Shown: positions 6,666 to 11,979 of the stretch, piece after piece | Layout of the letters: every line of letters starts with the position of its first letter | How positions within the stretch are numbered: the first letter of the stretch is position 1 | From: Candidatus Cloacimonadota bacterium | GTDB lineage: Bacteria > Cloacimonadota > Cloacimonadia > Cloacimonadales > TCS61 | Length of the DNA: 11,979 nt | Assembly: GCA_030626645.1 (NCBI GenBank) | Contig: DAOUTP010000035.1 | Span: 1 to 11,979 of the forward strand | Direction of reading: 5' to 3' | Made by a program: the position numbers and the translations under genes | Notes under the pieces: model-generated | The model's input: only the letters and a program-made list of their open reading frames with translations | Database searches by the model: none | What the model was told of the DNA's origin: nothing

Positions 6666-7118
6666 ATGAATAAAGATACACAAAATAAATTAAAAGAAAT
6701 ACTCCAAACAAAAATAACATTATTTGTAGGAATTGGGAACGCTTTAAAGAGTGATGATGCAATTGGAATCTATATTTGCAAAAACATTAAACAAACTAAT
6801 AAGATAAAAACTCTCATTGTTGAAAGCGGTATCGAAAAATTTATTGGGAAAATTAATTCAATTGCTCCAGAAATACTGATTTTGGTAGATTGTACAGATT
6901 TTCATAAAGAGCCTGGATTTATTGATTTCCTGTCGATTGAAAGAGTTCAGGATTTTACTGTTAATACACATACGATATCGGTAAAAAGAATTTCTGAATT
7001 TTTTAAAATGAAAACATTTATCCTTGGAGTTCAGCCTGAGAACGTGAAGTTCGGAGAAGAATTTTCTGAAAGTGTTCTAAATTCTGCTAATGAATTAATT
7101 AAGAAAATCAATGCATAA
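6666..7118 (+). CDS. Hydrogenase maturation endopeptidase (HycI/HybD family)
   Basis: This 150-residue protein is a normal-length peptidase of the M52/HybD family. It cleaves the C-terminal tail of the large subunit after nickel insertion. Motifs are present in order: FVGIGNALKSDDAIG (residues 20-34), with D31 aligned to the Ni-sensing acidic residue Glu16 of HybD; LVDCTDFHKEPG (D75); and VNTHTISV (H102). These are the three expected metal-probing ligands. Its substrate is very likely the large subunit ending at 267, which has the matching tail. The gene is 17 nt after the Fe-S gene and ends the operon. No Shine-Dalgarno is seen before the ATG; instead TATAAT (6655-6660) lies right upstream. 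The stop codon lies inside the following palindromic terminator. Confidence 0.93.
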   Translation: MNKDTQNKLKEILQTKITLFVGIGNALKSDDAIGIYICKNIKQTNKIKTLIVESGIEKFIGKINSIAPEILILVDCTDFHKEPGFIDFLSIERVQDFTVNTHTISVKRISEFFKMKTFILGVQPENVKFGEEFSESVLNSANELIKKINA

Positions 7119-7155
7119 AAAAACCTCCAATTAATTGGAGGTTTTTTTATGCATT
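7110..7155. terminator. Bidirectional rho-independent terminator, perfect 46-nt palindrome
   Basis: The core CCTCCAATTAATTGGAGG (7124-7141) is flanked by seven A (7117-7123) and seven T (7142-7148), so it works as hairpin plus U-tract on both strands. The symmetry extends outward through ATGCAT on both sides and one further A/T pair, making 7110-7155 identical to its own reverse complement. It sits between the convergent ends of the hydrogenase operon and the CBS gene and includes the protease stop codon. Confidence 0.93.
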
Positions 7156-7165
7156 CCCAGATCAG

Positions 7166-7615
7166 TTAGTACTTACCCTGAACATAATCTGATAAATACT
7201 TAACTTTCGATTTCGAATCCTTCAATAGTATTCGAATTATATCTCTGATTGATGTAAGGCAAACTAATTTACCTTCATCATTAACCAGCGGGATATGACG
7301 GATTCCTTCAGCATTCATAATATTCATCAAATATTCTACCGTGTCTTCAGGATGACCAACTATAAGTTTCTCTTTTGGTGTCATTATTTCACTGATCTTT
7401 ACATGATGAATATCATCTTGAACTTCCGTATTGCCAAGTATTCTTAGGATATCCCGCTCTGAAATTATTCCTAATATGTTTGTATCTTCCATTACAATTA
7501 GGCATCCGATTTTGTGTTTATTTAATTGATAAACAGCCTCTTTAATGGTAGCATCGGGTTCTATCGTGATAATATTCTCCTTTAATTTGCATACATCAAT
7601 TAGTTTTCTGTTCAT
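7166..7615 (-). CDS. Two-CBS-domain protein
   Basis: This 149-residue protein consists almost only of a tandem CBS pair (Bateman module). CBS1 spans about residues 13-62, with GIISERDILR (49-58); CBS2 spans about 77-132, with EIMTP, GIRHIPLV (104-111) and TSIRDIIR. Such pairs bind adenine nucleotides or related ligands and usually regulate other proteins. The ligand and partner cannot be told from sequence. The start ATG (7613-7615) is preceded on its strand by AAAGGAG, 5 nt away. The gene is convergent with the hydrogenase operon and divergent from the CsgG-like gene, and is apparently monocistronic with its own promoter and a shared terminator. A regulatory link to the hydrogenase is possible but unsupported. 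Confidence 0.9.
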   Translation of the reverse strand: MNRKLIDVCKLKENIITIEPDATIKEAVYQLNKHKIGCLIVMEDTNILGIISERDILRILGNTEVQDDIHHVKISEIMTPKEKLIVGHPEDTVEYLMNIMNAEGIRHIPLVNDEGKLVCLTSIRDIIRILLKDSKSKVKYLSDYVQGKY

Positions 7616-7675
7616 GATAACTCCTTTATCTTTTTATTAAATTTTTTAATTTTATTCCTCTTAAACTTAGCTCCT

Positions 7676-7703
7676 AAATTAGCTGTTTACGGTTTACTGT
7701 CAA
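7676..7703 (-). promoter_or_regulatory. Candidate promoter of the CBS-domain gene
   Basis: On the minus strand a perfect TTGACA (plus-strand 7698-7703) is followed after 16 nt by TAATTT (7676-7681), which matches TATAAT in 3 of 6 positions. It lies about 60 nt upstream of the gene's ATG in an otherwise gene-free AT-rich stretch. The weak -10 limits confidence. Confidence 0.4.
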
Positions 7704-7805
7704 ATTATTTATTGCTTTATTGCAAGAGTATTCTCAATATTAATTATAAATGAATAACTTTGTATATGATTAATATTTTTTTTATTCTCAAGTTATACAA
7801 TTTAA

Positions 7806-7835
7806 TTGACTTATTTTAAAACAATTTCTTATCTT
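7806..7835 (+). promoter_or_regulatory. Candidate promoter of the CsgG-like envelope cluster
   Basis: TTGACT (7806-7811) is followed after 18 nt by TATCTT (7830-7835), predicting a start near 7842 and a leader of about 40 nt before the ATG at 7880. The rest of the 7616-7879 gap is AT-rich, and no RNA gene or open reading frame of note is seen there. Confidence 0.4.
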
Positions 7836-7879
7836 GTTTTAATTTGAGTTAATTATATAAAACATAGCGGAGGGGAAGA

Positions 7880-9253
7880 ATGAAAAGAACAATTTCATTA
7901 CTTTTAGTTTTCTCTTTTATATTTATAATATCACCAATTCAAGCAATTGAGAAATTTTATACTTATTATGATAAAGGTACAAAATTTATGAAAAAAGGTG
8001 AATGGGAAAGAGCGATTGAAGAGTTGAAAAGTGCAATCTCACTTGAATTTGAAGATGCAAAAAGAAAAAGAACATATGGTACACGATTCATCAAATATTA
8101 TCCTCACAGAGATATTGGAATATGCTATTACAATCTAGGTGAATTTGATGTTGCAATGGGTGAATTACAACTTTCCTATGCATATAAGAAAGAAAAAAGA
8201 ACTAAAGAATTTATTGATAAACTTAGCTATAAAGGAGATCAATTAGATTTAAAGGATGATCTCATTAAAAAGAAGGAACATCAAAAAGAACAGGAAGAAC
8301 TTGCAAGACTGCAGAAAGAGATCGATGAACAAAGGATAAAAGAGGAAGAGATCGCTCGTAGACAAAAAGAGATCGAAGATGAAAAAATAAAACTGGCAAA
8401 AGAAAAAAAGATAAAAGAAAAAAAAGAACTTGAGCAGATGGAAAAAGATATTGCTCGTAAAAAGAAAAAACTGGATGAAGAACGTGCAAAACTTGATAAA
8501 CTGAAAGAGAAACGAAGTGATGTAAGTAAACTTCCGTTAGGTGCTCTAACTTATGATCCTTCTAAAGTGACTCAGGTTGGTTCTAGGCTGTCAGTGGCTG
8601 TACTTCCATTTAGCAGCAATGATGACGCAAAAAATCTTACGGATTCAGTTACAGAAAAATTAATAATTCAACTCGTGAATCTAAGAAGGTTCAGAGTAAT
8701 AGAAAGAAGTGCATTGGATAAGATCATGGAAGAACAAAAACTTGGATTAACTGGATTTGTTGATGAAGAAACTGCTATTAAAGTTGGAAAACTTGCTGGT
8801 GCTGATGTGATCATTTTAGGGAGTATCAATATGCAGGTTGGCTTTGTGAAGGTTAGTGCGCGCGGTATTGATACTGAAACAAGTGTGCTTATAGTAGCCA
8901 AGGAAGCTGATTCTGGTAACACAAATATCGAAACTATCGAAAATCTGGTAGAACAAATTGCAATTGATATTTATAATGATCTGCCTTTAGTTGAAGGAAT
9001 TGTTATGGAAGTTGAAGAAGAACATATCATACTAAGTATTGGAAGCAATGTGGGAGTTCGTAAGGGAACAAAATGTGTTGTTTATAAGGAAGGTAAAAAA
9101 TATTATCATCCCGTAACGAAAGAAGTTCTAGGTAGGAATGTGACTCCACTTGGTGAACTTATTGTTATTCAAGTTCAAGAAAAAATGTCGATTGCCATAC
9201 CAATTGGTAATATTAGTAAAATTGAAGTTGAAGATAAAGTAGTTGTAAAATAA
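7880..9253 (+). CDS. Secreted TPR/coiled-coil protein with CsgG-like and FlgT-C-like domains
   Basis: This is a 457-residue protein. A signal peptide (residues 1-22, likely cut after SPIQA) has no lipobox Cys, unlike curli CsgG. TPR-like helices cover about 24-110 (KGEWERAIEELKSAI, then YYNLGEFDVAMGELQLSY). A highly charged Lys/Glu coiled coil covers about 125-212, encoded by a purine-rich coding strand. A CsgG-like domain covers about 236-368, with SVAVLPFSS, LVNLRRFRVIERSALDKIMEEQ and KLAGADVIILGSI. Residues about 371-457 (GIVMEVEEEHIILSIGSNVGVRKGTK) resemble the FlgT C-terminal beta domain. A strong GGAGGGG ribosome site (7869-7875) precedes the ATG. CsgG-like domains occur in curli export channels and in flagellar-associated FlgO/FlgT-type or generic envelope assembly proteins. 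Here the TPR and coiled coil suggest periplasmic scaffolding, with function unknown. It heads the cluster with the beta-barrel and LPP20 genes. Confidence 0.86.
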   Translation: MKRTISLLLVFSFIFIISPIQAIEKFYTYYDKGTKFMKKGEWERAIEELKSAISLEFEDAKRKRTYGTRFIKYYPHRDIGICYYNLGEFDVAMGELQLSYAYKKEKRTKEFIDKLSYKGDQLDLKDDLIKKKEHQKEQEELARLQKEIDEQRIKEEEIARRQKEIEDEKIKLAKEKKIKEKKELEQMEKDIARKKKKLDEERAKLDKLKEKRSDVSKLPLGALTYDPSKVTQVGSRLSVAVLPFSSNDDAKNLTDSVTEKLIIQLVNLRRFRVIERSALDKIMEEQKLGLTGFVDEETAIKVGKLAGADVIILGSINMQVGFVKVSARGIDTETSVLIVAKEADSGNTNIETIENLVEQIAIDIYNDLPLVEGIVMEVEEEHIILSIGSNVGVRKGTKCVVYKEGKKYYHPVTKEVLGRNVTPLGELIVIQVQEKMSIAIPIGNISKIEVEDKVVVK

Positions 9254-9265
9254 AAGGGGGATAAC

Positions 9266-10351
9266 ATGAGAAAGAGTTTTGTTATTTTATTTTGTATTTT
9301 TATTGGTGTTAGTTTATGTGCTTTAGATTTCAATATTACAGGAGCAGGAGCCCGTGCAGCCGGTATGGGTGGTGCATTCATCGGTGTTGCTGATGATGCC
9401 ACTGCTGTTGTTTGGAATCCAGCAGGCTTAACCTATCTGCAAAGACCGGAAGCATCGATTGTAGGCAGATCCATTTCCGAAACTAATGAATGGACTGACG
9501 AAGGTGAAGAAGAAAAGCAAAGTCACTTTATACTGAATTTTGTAAGTGTTGCCTATCCTTTAATGGGTGGTAAATTAGTTACTGCTATTGCATACCAGAA
9601 ACAATTAGATTTTTATTATCTCTCAGAAGATGAAGAATATACGGGAGGAGCTAATACTATTACTCCCGGGATTGGATATCAGATCATTCCAATTATATCT
9701 GCTGGATTTTCTGCAAATATCTGGACAGGAAATGCAGATATGAGTGACAATTATGATACTACAACTATGGATTTTTCAGGATTTAGTATGGTTTTTGGTG
9801 CTTTAGCAGACCTTAGTAATTTAGAAAATCCGATTCCTTTAAAAATAGGAGTTTGTATGAAAACTCCTTTCAACCTTCAGGTTGATGTGGATGATGGTTA
9901 TTATTCTTGGACAAATGAAGTTGAAATGCCGATGATGATAGGCTATGGTACTTCCTTCAGACTTGGTGAAAATCTAACACTGGCTGCTGATTATGAGATA
10001 CGAAAATATGGTGCTAGTGAAATTGTATATGAGGATGGCAGCAGTGTACCATTATGTGATAGTGAGGAAGATTTGAATCAATTCAGGGTTGGTGGAGAAT
10101 ACCTTGCTGTAACTGATTTTGCAGTTATACCTTTCAGGGTAGGATATCAAAATGTTCCTACTTTACTGGCTGATGAGGGTTTTAATCAAGTTGTAGGAAG
10201 TGGGTTATCTTTTGGCTCAGGATTGATCTTTGAAAAATTTTCTCTTGATATTACATATCAGATGTCAGGACATGAATATGAAACTTATTGGTGGGGTAAC
10301 GTAAAAGAAAATAAAAACACAATTACATTCTCAGGAATTATCTATTTCTAG
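9266..10351 (+). CDS. Outer-membrane beta-barrel protein, UPF0164/PorV/FadL-like (paralog 1)
   Basis: This is a 361-residue protein with a signal peptide (cut likely after SLCA, residue 19). The mature start carries GAGARAAGMGGAFIGVADDA (27-46) and VVWNPAGL, the hallmark of the PorV/PorQ, UPF0164 and FadL-like barrel superfamily. The rest is alternating beta strands, ending in TFSGIIYF with a terminal Phe, the usual beta-barrel assembly signal. It starts 12 nt after the CsgG-like gene with AAAGGGGG upstream, so it is probably co-transcribed. Members include lipid or hydrophobic-compound transporters and type IX secretion shuttle proteins; neither role can be assigned here, and no type IX genes are visible. 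It is a paralog of the next gene. Loops are short compared with that paralog. Confidence 0.88.
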   Translation: MRKSFVILFCIFIGVSLCALDFNITGAGARAAGMGGAFIGVADDATAVVWNPAGLTYLQRPEASIVGRSISETNEWTDEGEEEKQSHFILNFVSVAYPLMGGKLVTAIAYQKQLDFYYLSEDEEYTGGANTITPGIGYQIIPIISAGFSANIWTGNADMSDNYDTTTMDFSGFSMVFGALADLSNLENPIPLKIGVCMKTPFNLQVDVDDGYYSWTNEVEMPMMIGYGTSFRLGENLTLAADYEIRKYGASEIVYEDGSSVPLCDSEEDLNQFRVGGEYLAVTDFAVIPFRVGYQNVPTLLADEGFNQVVGSGLSFGSGLIFEKFSLDITYQMSGHEYETYWWGNVKENKNTITFSGIIYF

Positions 10352-10360
10352 ATAGAATGT

Positions 10361-10401
10361 AAACCCTCTTATTAATTATTGAGAATAATTGTATGGGGTT
10401 T
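10361..10401. other. Nested inverted repeat between the paralogous barrel genes
   Basis: AATTATT-GAG-AATAATT (10374-10390) is a perfect 7-bp stem with a 3-nt loop. It lies inside an outer AAACCC (10361-10366) / GGGTTT (10396-10401) repeat. It occupies most of the 64-nt gap between the two genes. There is no clear T-tract, so it may be an RNA processing or stability element or a weak terminator rather than a full stop. Confidence 0.4.
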
Positions 10402-10415
10402 CTTAAAGAGATAAT

Positions 10416-11585
10416 GTGAAATTAAAAATTCTTTATATATCATTCATTTTAGTTATGTTAACAGCATCTTTAGATGCAGGAATAAACTTAACATGTGCTG
10501 GAGCTAGAGCTGCTGGTATGGGTGGAGCCTTTATTGGTGTGGCCGACGATGCAACCGCAGTTATTTGGAATCCCGGAGGGTTAACTCAGCTATATCGTCA
10601 GGAAACTTCAATAGTTACAAAATACAATTCTTCAAAATCTAAATTTGTAGGGTGGGAGAATACACAATCTAACTTTGTGTTGGAATTTGTTAGTGTTGCT
10701 TATCCATTTAAAAATAGCAAATTAGTTGTGGCTGCAGCATTTCAAAGACCTATGGATCTATATACAGATTTTGAGACTGATTACGAAACAGTAGAATGTA
10801 TAGGTGGCGCTGATACATTTACTATAGGATTAGCATATCGAGCTCTTTCATTTCTCTCAGTAGGTATATCGACGAACTTGTGGTTTGGAAGCATAGAATA
10901 CGATTATCATTATTATGAACATGATTACAGCTCATATTGGAACGAATGGTATGATTATGAATTCGTTTATGAGTTTGAACAAACTTTCTCTGGTTTCAAT
11001 ATGATTTTTGGAGGGCTGATAGATTTTGATAATTTGGAAAATCCAATTCCTTTGAAATTAGGACTAATCTTCAGAACTGCATTTGATCTTAAAGCTGAAG
11101 AAGATGGTTTGATCACCCAAGAGGAAATTTGGGAACTTGGTGATTATTTCTATTATGAGGAAGAAACAGATGGTTCAGTGGAAAATGAAATACCAACAAT
11201 GTTTGGTTTTGGCGCTTCATATCGTTTTAGTGATAACTTTACTTTAGCTGCAGATTATGAAACTCGTGCTTATGAAGAAAGTAATATAAATCAACATAAC
11301 AATGATCTTAACCAATTCAGGTTCGGTGCTGAATACCTTATTGTAGCGGATTTTGTTGTAATACCTTTTCGAGCAGGCTACCAGACTGTTCCAACTCTTA
11401 TGGCTGATGCTTTTGAAAATCAAGTTATTGGTTCCGGATATTCCTTTGGAACAGGTTTGATTTTTGATAAATTTGTGCTTGATATTGCATTTACAAGAGC
11501 AACAAATGAAAACAATAGAGGATATTATGGCAATCAAGATACCGTATATACAAAATTCATATTCTCAGGTATCATCTATTTCTAA
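10416..11585 (+). CDS. Outer-membrane beta-barrel protein, UPF0164/PorV/FadL-like (paralog 2, with acidic/Tyr-rich insert)
   Basis: This 389-residue protein has a signal peptide (likely cut after SLDA, residue 21), then CAGARAAGMGGAFIGVADDA (27-46) and VIWNPGGL, and ends FSGIIYF. It is clearly homologous to the preceding gene along its whole length, sharing NLENPIPLK, LAADYE, DLNQFR and VIPFR segments. It is longer because of two inserts: residues 161-190 have 9 Tyr, 2 Trp and 9 Asp/Glu out of 30, and about 226-257 are rich in Glu and Tyr. Both lie between predicted strands, so they are probably exposed loops. The start is GTG at 10416; the overlapping ATG at 10414 is followed at once by a stop. 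A weak AAAGAG precedes it. Synonymous differences from paralog 1 are extensive even in the most conserved block, so the duplication is old. Confidence 0.87.
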   Translation: MKLKILYISFILVMLTASLDAGINLTCAGARAAGMGGAFIGVADDATAVIWNPGGLTQLYRQETSIVTKYNSSKSKFVGWENTQSNFVLEFVSVAYPFKNSKLVVAAAFQRPMDLYTDFETDYETVECIGGADTFTIGLAYRALSFLSVGISTNLWFGSIEYDYHYYEHDYSSYWNEWYDYEFVYEFEQTFSGFNMIFGGLIDFDNLENPIPLKLGLIFRTAFDLKAEEDGLITQEEIWELGDYFYYEEETDGSVENEIPTMFGFGASYRFSDNFTLAADYETRAYEESNINQHNNDLNQFRFGAEYLIVADFVVIPFRAGYQTVPTLMADAFENQVIGSGYSFGTGLIFDKFVLDIAFTRATNENNRGYYGNQDTVYTKFIFSGIIYF

Positions 11586-11637
11586 ATTGGAAAGAAAACG
11601 TAATAATATTTAATTTTTGATTTTATGGAGGACCTAA

Positions 11638-11979
11638 ATGAAAAGATTTTTCCAAATTTTACTGCTGATATGTTTGTTTTTCCAAATTAATCTGCTTCAA
11701 GCAAAAAAAGCACCGGACTGGGTAACAAACAGACCAATTGATAATGAATTCTATATTGGAATTGGACATGCATCTAAGATTAAGGGTAGTAATGATCACA
11801 TAGAAAAAGCAACGAGTGTAGCATTGAAGAACCTGGCTTCGGAGATCACGGTTAATATCTCCGGTGAAGTAGTCAGCAGTATGATCGAGAAATCCGGAAT
11901 ACTGGAAGAAGAGCTGAAATCGAAGATCCGCTCAACAACTGAAGCAGAATTAGAAGGATATGAACTGGTTGAGCAATGG
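11638..11979 (+). CDS. LPP20-family secreted protein, N-terminal part (cut by window end)
   Basis: The first 114 codons are visible; the frame is open to the window end. A GGAGGA ribosome site (11627-11632) lies 5 nt before the ATG. A signal peptide (1-22, cut likely after LLQA) is followed by KKAPDWVTNRPIDNEFYIGIG, matching the start of LPP20-type domains (P-x-W, then a Y-x-G-x-G strand). A long helix follows (EKATSVALKNLASEITVNISGEVVSS), also typical. There is no Cys after the signal region, so it does not look like a lipoprotein despite the family name. LPP20-like proteins are often found next to CsgG-like proteins, which supports one functional cluster from 7880 onward. The biochemical role is unknown. 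Confidence 0.78.
   Translation, partial: MKRFFQILLLICLFFQINLLQAKKAPDWVTNRPIDNEFYIGIGHASKIKGSNDHIEKATSVALKNLASEITVNISGEVVSSMIEKSGILEEELKSKIRSTTEAELEGYELVEQW

Noticed and set aside
7616..7879. Possible small RNA or riboswitch in the 264-nt divergent gap
   Set aside because: Very AT-rich with no convincing long stem, terminator or known riboswitch core; only candidate promoters are supported.
8392..8425. A-rich run as a slippage or frameshift site in the coiled-coil coding region
   Set aside because: The frame continues cleanly through it into a recognisable CsgG-like domain; A-rich codons for Lys/Glu explain the run.
8265..8489. Minus-strand 74-codon frame opposite the coiled-coil region
   Set aside because: Leu/Phe-rich translation is the expected complement of Lys/Glu codons; not a membrane protein gene.

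Overview
The window is AT-rich (roughly 65-70% A+T by eye), gene-dense bacterial DNA holding two plus-strand gene clusters separated by one minus-strand gene. Signal peptides, outer-membrane beta-barrel proteins and a CsgG-type protein point to a Gram-negative cell envelope. The hydrogenase points to anaerobic hydrogen metabolism. A Cloacimonadota-like or other FCB-group anaerobe would fit, but that placement is inference from style and gene content.

Region 1 (1-7118) is the downstream part of an operon for a membrane-bound, energy-conserving group 4 [NiFe] hydrogenase of the Mrp-linked (MBH-like) type. It opens with the C-terminal end of the catalytic large subunit, including the Ni-binding CxxC motif and a cleavable tail. 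Next come a NuoL/MrpA-N-type antiporter-like subunit, a small protein matching the C-terminal part of MrpA (MbhD and MbhE joined), then MrpB, C, D, E, F and G. The operon ends with a 2x[4Fe-4S] electron-transfer subunit carrying a C-terminal Cys4 module (HycF/HyfH-like) and a HycI-type maturation endopeptidase. Genes abut or overlap by a few bases. The likely job is electron flow from reduced ferredoxin through the Fe-S subunit to the NiFe site, making H2 and driving H+ and/or Na+ movement through the Mrp arm. The small subunit and the NuoH/MbhM-like subunit would be expected upstream, outside the window.

Region 2 (7110-7879) holds a perfect 46-nt palindrome that looks like a shared bidirectional terminator, a convergent gene for a two-CBS-domain protein, and an AT-rich divergent promoter region.

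Region 3 (7880-11979) is a cell-envelope cluster: a secreted TPR/coiled-coil/CsgG-like/FlgT-C-like protein, two tandem paralogous outer-membrane beta-barrel proteins (UPF0164/PorV/FadL-like), and the start of an LPP20-family protein cut by the window end. CsgG-like and LPP20-like proteins are often neighbours; the role of this set is not known from sequence.

The most notable points are: (a) the first antiporter-like subunit has Gly where the family's TM5 Glu normally sits, while MrpD keeps its Glu; (b) MrpG has Thr at the usually conserved Pro; (c) the hydrogenase active-site motif carries an extra Cys; (d) MrpA is split exactly between its antiporter and MbhDE-like parts; and (e) the second beta-barrel paralog carries a Tyr/acid-rich loop insertion.
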